NCBI GenBank assembly: GCA_002690875.1
Contig: NZGH01000021.1
Coordinates: 1 to 22,365 of the forward strand
DNA: 22,365 nucleotides
Direction of reading: 5' to 3'
Source: Rickettsiales bacterium
GTDB taxonomy: Bacteria > Pseudomonadota > Alphaproteobacteria > TMED127
Shown here: piece after piece, positions 15,706-22,365 of the stretch
Numbering within the stretch: the first letter of the stretch is position 1
Layout: the number at the start of each line of letters is the position of its first letter
Position numbers and translations under genes: made by a program
The notes under the pieces: model-generated
Told to the model about the DNA's origin: nothing
Seen by the model: only the letters and a program-made list of their open reading frames with translations
Database searches by the model: none

Positions 15706-16969
15706 AAAGAAAAGATTTTTTTTAAACTCTGTCTTCAAGTGGTCTTTAGTCTTATTACTTAATCAATTAGGTATGGCAAAAAAAATTAACGCTAAAAATA
15801 AACCAAAAGTTGTAGTTTTAGGAGCAGGTTTTGGTGGAGCATCTTGTATAAGTTATCTTTCAAATTTTACTGATTTAATTGATTTAGTAGTAATTGACAA
15901 AAATAAGTGGATTAAAACTTGTCCTTTTTCAAATTTAGTTATTGGTGACATAGTAAATGAATCTTATACACAATTTAAACCAAAATTTAACAGGAATGTA
16001 AAATTTATTGTTAATGAATTGAAATATATTGATGCTGAAAGAAAGAAAATTTTATTTGTGGATGAGTTGTCACTTGATTACGATTTTTTAATATTGTCTC
16101 CTGGAATAGGGTATAAAAAAAAGCAAATTGAGGGTTATTTGGTCAATGATAAGGAAAACATACCGCATTGTTGGGATGGGGAAAATAACATACCTTACTT
16201 TAAAAAAAGTTTAGATTCTCTAGAAAATAAATGTAAAGTAATAATATCTTCTCCCGACTACCCGTATCGTTGTCCTCCAGCCCCTTATGAAAGAGCATCT
16301 ATGATAGCAAATTTTCTAAAAAGAAAAAAAATTAAATTTAAAATTATTATTTTTGATTCTAAAAATTCATTTACAAAAAAAAACATTTTTTTAAAAGAAT
16401 GGAAAAAAAACTATGGTGATTCTATTGAATGGATTAGTAAAAAAAAAGGTGGTTTAATAACTAAATTTGAAAAAAATAAACTTATTAATAGTGATGGAGA
16501 AAAAATAAATGGAGATTTTATTCATATAATACCGGAGCAAAAAGCAGGAAAAATTATTTTCGATTCTAAATTATGTGATGATGATTGGTGTAAAATAAAC
16601 CCAGAAACTTTTCAATTATCAATTTTTAAAGATATATATGTTGTAGGAGATTCTATTGACGCTGGAGATATGCCAAAATCAGCTTTCTCAGCTGAAAGTC
16701 AAGCAAAAATATTGTCTTTAAATTTAATAAATAGAATTTTACAAAAAGCTTATTTGAACCCAGCTTTTTTAAATACATGTTATAGTTTTTCATCATATGA
16801 CAGAGCTTTCTCAATAACCTCTTGGTATAGATTAAGTACAACAAAGGATAGAATTGTATCTCTAGGGAGTTCTCAAAGCTCTGAGGATGGACTTAATAAC
16901 GAAAGAATAAGAGAGGCAAAAGAAGCTTTTGGGTGGTATGAAAGTATAACTAAAACTCTATATGGATAA
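15698..16969 (+). CDS. fccB: Flavocytochrome c sulfide dehydrogenase, flavoprotein subunit
   Basis: This periplasmic FAD protein oxidises sulfide and passes electrons to a c-type cytochrome. In its 423 residues are a signal-like N-terminus, the FAD-binding GAGFGG (42-47), the two redox-active cysteines in conserved settings TCPFSN (C75) and YRCPPAPYERA (C192), the second flavin motif VVGDS (315-319), and the C-terminal FCSD-type domain (NTCYSFSSYDRAFSIT). The leader has KRFFL where a Tat signal would normally have two Arg, followed by a hydrophobic stretch at 14-25. Related sulfide:quinone reductases share the fold, but the cytochrome partner and C-terminal domain favour FCSD. SoxF is a synonym. 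Confidence 0.88.
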   Translation: MNKKKRFFLNSVFKWSLVLLLNQLGMAKKINAKNKPKVVVLGAGFGGASCISYLSNFTDLIDLVVIDKNKWIKTCPFSNLVIGDIVNESYTQFKPKFNRNVKFIVNELKYIDAERKKILFVDELSLDYDFLILSPGIGYKKKQIEGYLVNDKENIPHCWDGENNIPYFKKSLDSLENKCKVIISSPDYPYRCPPAPYERASMIANFLKRKKIKFKIIIFDSKNSFTKKNIFLKEWKKNYGDSIEWISKKKGGLITKFEKNKLINSDGEKINGDFIHIIPEQKAGKIIFDSKLCDDDWCKINPETFQLSIFKDIYVVGDSIDAGDMPKSAFSAESQAKILSLNLINRILQKAYLNPAFLNTCYSFSSYDRAFSITSWYRLSTTKDRIVSLGSSQSSEDGLNNERIREAKEAFGWYESITKTLYG

Positions 16970-16989
16970 CTTTCTCTATTTAATAAATC

Positions 16990-17646
16990 TTAAGTAAACG
17001 ATTTTTTAATAATTTTATTTGTAAGGTTCTTTGTTACTAATTTTTTTTCCCCAGCAGTCATTGAAGTTATTCCCTTTTCTAAATTCGGAATTTCAATAAT
17101 GCGAGTATCTATTCCAAGCCTTTTATTTTCAGATTTATAAATGTTAGCTAGTGTTTTAAGCGCTGCTTGTGAAATACTTAAAATATTATGGTAGGGTTTG
17201 CCAATTGAAATTTTTGAGTTGTTGATAAAAATTATTCTTGGACTTTGGGAGTTTTTAATTATAGGTTCCAATTCTTTGAGTATTCTCCAGTAGCAATTAA
17301 TGTTTATTTCAATTAGTTTAGTCCATTCTTGGTGTGAAAAATGTGTTAGAGGACTTAATCTTTGAAACAATCCAATTAAAATAAATAAAAAATCAATTTT
17401 TTGAAATCTTGTAGAAATAGATTGAGCCAAATTTTTATAAAAATTTTCATTATTTAGATCTCCTTGAACCAAAATTTGACTTACTTTTATTTTCTGAATT
17501 TTATTATCTAATTCATTTAATTTTTTAATCGATTTACCGTGCAGGATTAATTTACAACCCAATTTTGATAATTCGTGAGATAGTTGTTGTCCTATAAAAC
17601 CTGTAGCACCAAAAATAATTCCCCTTTTATTTTTTAGATCATACAT
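16990..17646 (-). CDS. SDR-fold protein with degenerate catalytic residues
   Basis: The 218-residue protein has the short-chain dehydrogenase fold: a nucleotide-binding glycine motif GATGFIG (13-19), beta/alpha alternation, and a mid-protein N116 (INCYW) in the usual place. The active site is altered. Where family members have Y-x-x-x-K in a YAVSKAAL context, this protein has L156-S-I-S-Q160 followed by AALKTLA, so both catalytic Tyr and Lys are missing; a Ser at 144 remains. It is 9 bp downstream of purF, a position often held by an intact SDR gene in Alphaproteobacteria. It may bind NAD(P) without reducing anything, or be in decay. Substrate unknown. Confidence 0.8.
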   Translation of the reverse strand: MYDLKNKRGIIFGATGFIGQQLSHELSKLGCKLILHGKSIKKLNELDNKIQKIKVSQILVQGDLNNENFYKNLAQSISTRFQKIDFLFILIGLFQRLSPLTHFSHQEWTKLIEININCYWRILKELEPIIKNSQSPRIIFINNSKISIGKPYHNILSISQAALKTLANIYKSENKRLGIDTRIIEIPNLEKGITSMTAGEKKLVTKNLTNKIIKKSFT

Positions 17647-17655
17647 TCCACAGTA

Positions 17656-19113
17656 TTATTTAGCTTCTATAAGTAATGATAATTGGGAGGGTTTAGTACC
17701 TGACTTCTGATCAATTAGTTCAACAGGATAGTCTCCACTAAAATAATGATCAGTAAATTTGGGCTTATTATTATCTCTACCTTTTTGAAATCCGAGAGCC
17801 TTGTATATTCCATCAAGTGAAATAAACTTAAGAGAATCAACGCCAATATAATCCCTTATCTGTTTGATTGTATATCTTGAGGCTAGTAATTCTTTTTTTG
17901 TTGGAGTGTCAATCCCATAGTAACATGGATATTTTACTGGTGGACTGGCAATACGCATATGGATTTTTTTAACACCAGAATTTCTTAGCATTTCAACTAT
18001 TTTAATTGAGGTTGTTCCTCGCACAATTGAGTCGTCAATAAGGGCAATGTTTTTACCTTGAAGCGATGCAAGATTGGGATTATGTTTTAGTTTAACAGCT
18101 AAATGTCTGATTGAATTTGAGTCTTGTATAAATGTTCTTCCAGTGTAGTGATTTCTAATAATTCCGAATTCAAATTTTTTTTTTATTCTTTCAGCAAAAC
18201 CTAAGGCTGACGCATTTCCAGAGTCAGGAATTGGAATCACAATATCAACTAGCTTTTTATCTGACAGATTTTCGTTTGCAAGTTGTTGACCAATTTTTTT
18301 TCTAACATCATAAACATTTTTTCCTTCAAAAATACTATCTGGACGAGAAAAATATATATATTCAAATAAACATGGTCTTAGTTGAGTTTTTTTAAAAGGT
18401 TTGATTGATTTTATTTCATTGTTTTGAATAATTAATATTTCACCTGGTTCAACATCTCTTATTAATTGTGCTCCGATAATATCAAGCCCACAGCTTTCAG
18501 AACTAAGAACATAAGAATCACCTAATTTTCCTAAAACCAACGGTCTTATCCCAAAAGGGTCTCTCACACCAATTAAAGAGTTTTTTGTCATTAAAAGAAA
18601 AGAATAAGCGCCACTAATCGATTGAAGTGAATATATAAGTCTATCTAAAAAATCACCTTTTGCTGTTGAAAGTAAATGAAGAACAACCTCTGTGTCAGAT
18701 GTTGACTGAAAAATGGCGCCAGATTCTATTAGCTGTTTTTTTAATTTTTCTGTGTTGGTAAGATTTCCATTATGAGCAATAGCCACGCCACCAAAGTTAA
18801 GTTCCGAGAACAATGGCTGAACATTTTTAAGTGCTGATTCGCCTGTAGTTCCGTATCTATTATGACCAATAGACATTTCGCCCTTGAGTTTTTTTATTAC
18901 ATTCGATTCAGAGAAAACTTCTGAAACCTGACCCATTCCTCTATGAGCAAAAAAGTTTTTGATATCAGAGGTAACAATTCCAGTTGAATCCTGTCCCCTA
19001 TGTTGTAAAGCATGTAAACCTAAAACAGTTAAACTGGCAGCATCTTTATGATTATAAATACCAAAAACTGCGCATTCATCTTTTGGCTTTTTATTATGAA
19101 AAAAAAATTTCAT
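17656..19113 (-). CDS. purF: Amidophosphoribosyltransferase PurF
   Basis: PurF commits PRPP to purine synthesis, using glutamine to make phosphoribosylamine. With this ATG it has 485 residues: an N-terminal glutaminase domain with nucleophile Cys14 (DECAVFGI) exposed after propeptide removal, HRGQDSTG, GHNRYGTTG, HNGN, and a phosphoribosyltransferase domain with the PRPP loop IALIDDSIVRGTTS (356-369). The C-terminal Cys pair that ligates an iron-sulfur cluster in the Bacillus enzyme is absent (DHYFSGDYP instead). An upstream in-frame TTG at 19131 would add six residues and overlap cvpA by 17 bp. I prefer the ATG one base after the cvpA stop. Confidence 0.96.
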   Translation of the reverse strand: MKFFFHNKKPKDECAVFGIYNHKDAASLTVLGLHALQHRGQDSTGIVTSDIKNFFAHRGMGQVSEVFSESNVIKKLKGEMSIGHNRYGTTGESALKNVQPLFSELNFGGVAIAHNGNLTNTEKLKKQLIESGAIFQSTSDTEVVLHLLSTAKGDFLDRLIYSLQSISGAYSFLLMTKNSLIGVRDPFGIRPLVLGKLGDSYVLSSESCGLDIIGAQLIRDVEPGEILIIQNNEIKSIKPFKKTQLRPCLFEYIYFSRPDSIFEGKNVYDVRKKIGQQLANENLSDKKLVDIVIPIPDSGNASALGFAERIKKKFEFGIIRNHYTGRTFIQDSNSIRHLAVKLKHNPNLASLQGKNIALIDDSIVRGTTSIKIVEMLRNSGVKKIHMRIASPPVKYPCYYGIDTPTKKELLASRYTIKQIRDYIGVDSLKFISLDGIYKALGFQKGRDNNKPKFTDHYFSGDYPVELIDQKSGTKPSQLSLLIEAK

Positions 19114-19114
19114 T

Positions 19115-19774
19115 TTATTCTGAGTTTTCAATTAGATATTCCAGACTTTTTTTATCTTCTTCATTATAAATCTTTTTATCTTTATCAATCAACTTCTTAA
19201 GTTTGATTTGTGAATCAATACTTTTTTCAAATAAAACTTCTGACTTTTCATCAATTTCAGTTCTTAAAGTTTCAGCAAATTCACTCTCCTCCTCTAAAAA
19301 GTTTACGATTTTTTCATTCGTGATAAGAGTAACAAAATTAAATTTTGATTTTTCAATCCATTCGAATTTGTCTCCTTTATAAAAAAAATGAAATGAAAAA
19401 AAACATAAACAAATAATTAAATATCCTCTGAATATTCCAAAAAAAAATCCACCTGTTCTATCTACAAAGCCAATCTGACTTTTTTTTATTAAACTGGAGA
19501 TTTTCTTTGTTAAAAATGAAAAAAAAATAAATATTATTAAAAAGGTTAACAGATATGAGATTCCATTAGAGAAAAATAAATTATTTACAAATTTATTGAT
19601 AAAATTGGTGAATTTCCCCCCAAAATTGTAAGAAGCAAATAATGCTAGAACCCAATTTATTAGTGATAAAGATTCATGAGAAAAGCCTCTTAAAAATGAA
19701 AAAAATGCCGATACAATTATAAAAAACAGTATGAAAAAATCAAAGACTAGGTAATTTTCCAAATAATGCTCCAA
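19115..19774 (-). CDS. cvpA: CvpA family membrane protein
   Basis: CvpA is an inner-membrane protein needed for colicin V production in E. coli and usually found next to purF, as here. The 219-residue protein has about four hydrophobic helices in the first 130 residues, with the family's FRGF motif (28-31) after the first helix and a conserved DRTGGFFFGIFRG segment (105-117). A charged cytoplasmic C-terminal tail follows. It ends one or two bases before purF and starts 2 bp after mlaF. Biochemical role is uncertain. Confidence 0.9.
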   Translation of the reverse strand: MEHYLENYLVFDFFILFFIIVSAFFSFLRGFSHESLSLINWVLALFASYNFGGKFTNFINKFVNNLFFSNGISYLLTFLIIFIFFSFLTKKISSLIKKSQIGFVDRTGGFFFGIFRGYLIICLCFFSFHFFYKGDKFEWIEKSKFNFVTLITNEKIVNFLEEESEFAETLRTEIDEKSEVLFEKSIDSQIKLKKLIDKDKKIYNEEDKKSLEYLIENSE

Positions 19775-19776
19775 TA

Positions 19777-20490
19777 TTAATAAATTCCTTTAATGAAATT
19801 ACTTAAAGATGTATTTCCATTTTTATTAATATCTCTTGATTTTCCATACCAAGAAATTTTTCCTTTTTTAATAAACGCTGTATAATCAGAAAATTCATAA
19901 ACACTCTCCATGTCGTGAGTGACCGTTATTGTTGTAATTTTTTTTTTTTTCACAAGTGCTTTTATCAGCAAATTAATTTGTTTTCCTATTATTGGATCAA
20001 GACCAGTGGTTGGTTCATCAAGAATAAGTATTTCAGGATTTTGAAGAATTGCCCTCGCCAAACCTATCCTTTTTTGCACTCCAATTGATAAGTTGGATGG
20101 GAACTCATGAAGAATTGATTTTGGTAGTGATACGTCATCTAAAATCTCTAAAAAATTATTATTTTTGTTTGCAAACATTAGGTTCTCTTTTATAGTCAGA
20201 CTATCAAAAAGTGCTGCATTCTGAAATAGTATTCCAAATTTTGACATATACTTATTCATCTGAAGAAATGACAAGTTTTTAATATTGTTAATTTTATCAA
20301 AAGAGATTGTTCCAGTGTCAAAACTTAATAAACCATCAATACATTTGGTTAGCACTGATTTTCCTGATCCAGATTCTCCTATAATTGCTAAAGATTCAGA
20401 TTCGAAAACTTTTAGGTCTAACTTATTTAATACAACTTTTTCACCAAATTTCTTGGAGATTTTACTTATATTAATTTTTAATTTTCTCAT
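19777..20490 (-). CDS. mlaF: ABC transporter ATPase MlaF (phospholipid transport)
   Basis: MlaF is the cytoplasmic ATPase of the Mla system, which moves phospholipids between the inner and outer membranes. The 237-residue protein has Walker A GESGSGKS (38-45), the Q-loop Gln90 (GILFQNAALFDSLT, an Mla-type stretch), Walker B ILILDEPTTGLDP (154-166) and the switch His in TVTHDMES. The ABC signature reads LSIGV (134-138) rather than LSGGM, so the first Gly is Ile. It overlaps mlaE by 4 bp. mlaD is not next to it; cvpA follows. Confidence 0.9.
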   Translation of the reverse strand: MRKLKINISKISKKFGEKVVLNKLDLKVFESESLAIIGESGSGKSVLTKCIDGLLSFDTGTISFDKINNIKNLSFLQMNKYMSKFGILFQNAALFDSLTIKENLMFANKNNNFLEILDDVSLPKSILHEFPSNLSIGVQKRIGLARAILQNPEILILDEPTTGLDPIIGKQINLLIKALVKKKKITTITVTHDMESVYEFSDYTAFIKKGKISWYGKSRDINKNGNTSLSNFIKGIY

Positions 20491-21260
20491 AAGTCAAAAA
20501 AGAATGAAGTTAATATATAGTTGGTTAACAAAATTAGAATTGAAGAAGAAACTACCGAGTATGTTGTTGATAAACCAACCCCTTGTGCTCCTCCTTTTGC
20601 ATTGTAACCATGATAACATCCCATTAATGAAATAATAAAGCCAAATACACACGCCTTAACTAAGCCAGAGAAAATATCAAGAAACTGAACAAAATTATAA
20701 GTATTTTGTAAATACACTACAGGATTAAAGTTCAAAACCTCTGTACAAATTAAGTATCCGCCAAAAACTCCAATTATATCACCAACAAAAACTAAAAAAG
20801 GTAAGGAAACTATGCCTGCTAATATCCTTGGAATGAAAAGATAATTATAGGGGTTTGTAGATAAAGTTTTTAAAGCATCTATTTGCTCAGTTACTTTCAT
20901 TGTACCAATTTCGGCAGCTATAGCTGCCCCAGATCTTCCAGCAACCATCAATCCTGCAAGGACAGGTGCAAGTTCTCTTGTAATAGACAATACAACAACA
21001 TTAGGAATAGCACTTTCTGCTGAAAACCTTGAAAACCCTGTGTAAGATTGAAGAGCCAGCACCATCCCTGTAAAAATAGAAGTCAATCCAACAACTGGTA
21101 AAGAATTATATCCTATCTTAATTAGGTGTTGAACAAATATTTTGGGGTAAAATTTATCAAGAATTAAATATTTTAAGCAATCAAAAAAAAACAAAACTAT
21201 TTCGCCAACCGATGAAAAAATCCCGAAAAATATTCTGCCTACTTTAAAAATAATGTTCAT
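20487..21260 (-). CDS. mlaE: MlaE-family permease (phospholipid transport)
   Basis: MlaE is the membrane subunit of the Mla phospholipid ABC transporter. The 257-residue protein has an N-terminal amphipathic region, about five membrane helices, and the family's conserved cytoplasmic loop AAIAAEIGTMKVTEQIDALKTL read in parts (112-133). GREL-like ITRELAPVLAGLMVAGRSG precedes that loop. It overlaps mlaF by 4 bp and lies 20 bp after alr. No clear Shine-Dalgarno is visible before its ATG. Confidence 0.93.
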   Translation of the reverse strand: MNIIFKVGRIFFGIFSSVGEIVLFFFDCLKYLILDKFYPKIFVQHLIKIGYNSLPVVGLTSIFTGMVLALQSYTGFSRFSAESAIPNVVVLSITRELAPVLAGLMVAGRSGAAIAAEIGTMKVTEQIDALKTLSTNPYNYLFIPRILAGIVSLPFLVFVGDIIGVFGGYLICTEVLNFNPVVYLQNTYNFVQFLDIFSGLVKACVFGFIISLMGCYHGYNAKGGAQGVGLSTTYSVVSSSILILLTNYILTSFFFDL

Positions 21261-21280
21261 AAAACTGAGAAAGTACTAAT

Positions 21281-22365
21281 TCATACATTGTCAATATAAA
21301 TTTTTTTTGCTCTATTACCAATATTATTTAAAATTTCATATGGTATGGTTTTTGATTTTTCTGCAATTAAACTCAATGAAATATTTTGACCAATCAATTC
21401 AACAAAATCACCAACTTTAATTTCATTTTCATCTAACTCTGAAATATCAACTGTCATGTAGTCCATGGAAATTGAACCTATGATGGGAAGTTTTTTTTTC
21501 AAATACACATAAGAAATATTACTAAGAATCCTTGGGTAACCATCAGCATAACCAAATGCAACTATTGCAATTTTTTTCTTTTTTTTGGACTGAAATGTTT
21601 GATTATATCCATAGCTCTGTTCGGAGTTATTAATAAATTTTACTTGTAAGACTTTTGCATAAAGCTCTATCACACTTTTGAATGGTTTATTTTCAATTGT
21701 TCCAAACACACACCCTCCGGTTCGAACTAAATCATACTCAATGTTATTTAGGTTAACAATAGCATGAGAATTAGCAATACTATGAGTTACATTAGGAAAG
21801 TTTTTTATAATTTTTTTAAATTTAATATTTTGTTTATTATTAAATTTGTTATGTTCCTCATCAGCTGAGGCGAAATGAGACATCACACAAAAAACCTGTA
21901 ATTGAAATTTTTTACAATATGCAATTACAGCTTCTGTTTCTTGTTCATCAATTCCAAGTCTATTAATTCCTGTATCAAAATGAAGTGTAACTTTTGGTTT
22001 AAAGCTCAATTTTTTTGATACGTTATTGAATTTTTTTAATTCATCTAAAGAATTAATTGTAGGAATAATTTTGTTTTGAAAGATTTTTTTAATTTCATCT
22101 TCTTTGAGATTAATTAAACCATTTAATAAAATGATATTTGATTTTACACATTCTTGACGAACTTTCAGAGTTTCTTCTAAGTTTGTCAAAAAAAAATCAT
22201 TACATCCAATTTTCACAAGTTTTTTTGTAACTTCAATTAAACCCAAGCCGTAGGCATCAGATTTAAGAACACATCCAATTCTCGAATTTCTAAGACTTTT
22301 TTTTAAATAATTAAAATTATCACCTAAATGACTTAGGTTGATTTTTAATAAACCATTTTCATTAA
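21281..22365 (-). CDS. alr: Alanine racemase Alr, 5' end beyond window
   Basis: Alr is the PLP enzyme that makes D-alanine for peptidoglycan. The reading frame stays open to the right edge of the window, so the true start lies outside. A start at 22246 suggested by frame alone would delete the PLP lysine. The visible protein includes KINLSHLGDNFNYLKK, the PLP motif VLKSDAYGLG (Lys codon at 22262-22264), a mid-barrel HFDTGINRLG segment, SHFASAD, the SYGYNQTF loop and the C-terminal SISMDYMTVDIS, which holds the second-domain active-site region. It heads the minus-strand operon with mlaE. Confidence 0.93.
   Translation of the reverse strand, partial: NENGLLKINLSHLGDNFNYLKKSLRNSRIGCVLKSDAYGLGLIEVTKKLVKIGCNDFFLTNLEETLKVRQECVKSNIILLNGLINLKEDEIKKIFQNKIIPTINSLDELKKFNNVSKKLSFKPKVTLHFDTGINRLGIDEQETEAVIAYCKKFQLQVFCVMSHFASADEEHNKFNNKQNIKFKKIIKNFPNVTHSIANSHAIVNLNNIEYDLVRTGGCVFGTIENKPFKSVIELYAKVLQVKFINNSEQSYGYNQTFQSKKKKKIAIVAFGYADGYPRILSNISYVYLKKKLPIIGSISMDYMTVDISELDENEIKVGDFVELIGQNISLSLIAEKSKTIPYEILNNIGNRAKKIYIDNV

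Noticed and set aside
16970..16989. Possible bidirectional terminator between the converging fccB and SDR genes
   Set aside because: The short gap holds no GC-containing hairpin followed by a T-run; only AT-rich sequence with no stable stem.
20285..20635. Plus-strand open frame of 116 codons opposite mlaF/mlaE
   Set aside because: It is antisense to the Walker A region of mlaF and the end of mlaE, both intact on the other strand.
21289..21294. TTGACA on the minus strand at the end of alr, possible mlaE promoter
   Set aside because: No acceptable -10 lies 16-18 bp downstream, and the hexamer encodes the alr C-terminus.

Overview
The window is about 70% A+T, densely packed and almost free of long intergenic gaps. 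Gene content points to a streamlined, AT-rich (probably marine) alphaproteobacterium. The evidence is a DUF2794 gene and a DUF1289 gene (both common in Alphaproteobacteria), the alr / mlaEF / cvpA / purF / SDR neighbourhood, and a flagellar cluster controlled by sigma-54. I cannot name a genus; AT-rich open-ocean lineages with flagella are plausible but unproven from sequence alone.

Region 1 (1-8742, minus strand) is a flagellar basal-body and export operon, read right to left: an FlbD-like sigma-54 activator, then fliE, fliF, fliG, fliH, fliI, fliJ, fliK and the start of fliL, which runs off the left edge. Most junctions overlap or are under 30 bp. Two sigma-54 (-24/-12) promoters are legible: one ahead of the activator gene (8599-8614) and an excellent one in the fliJ-fliK gap (1541-1556). 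The second implies that fliK-fliL is a separately fired, nearly leaderless unit.

Region 2 (8570-9815) is the regulatory heart. A second sigma-54 activator is divergent to the first. The minus-strand protein has a degenerate receiver-like N-terminus but no C-terminal DNA-binding helix-turn-helix. The plus-strand protein has no N-terminal regulatory domain but keeps the Fis-type helix-turn-helix. The two look complementary. Between them lies a palindrome, GTCA-N6-TGAC, resembling a FleQ box. It is placed both as an enhancer (about 128 bp from the predicted sigma-54 start of the operon) and inside the likely promoter of the DNA-binding activator. This is my best candidate for an undescribed regulatory arrangement.

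Region 3 (9812-12087) holds trhO (tRNA U34 hydroxylation) and a divergent marC-family membrane protein whose start codon shares a palindromic ATGCAT with trhO. A 52-residue DUF1289 protein follows, then a small secreted protein whose reading frame is broken at an 11-T tract, and a convergent DUF2794 gene.

Region 4 (12158-16969, plus strand) is the yfgM-bamB-der set (envelope protein assembly and ribosome maturation), also adjacent in E. coli. It is followed without a gap by a monoheme cytochrome c and a flavocytochrome c sulfide dehydrogenase flavoprotein, suggesting periplasmic sulfide oxidation expressed with housekeeping genes.

Region 5 (16990-22365, minus strand) reads right to left: alr (5' end beyond the window), mlaE, mlaF, cvpA, purF and an SDR-family protein that has lost its catalytic Tyr and Lys. 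This is one tightly packed operon mixing cell-wall precursor, outer-membrane lipid and purine functions. I see no rRNA, tRNA, CRISPR, insertion sequence, clear intrinsic terminator, or gene-free stretch longer than 300 bp.
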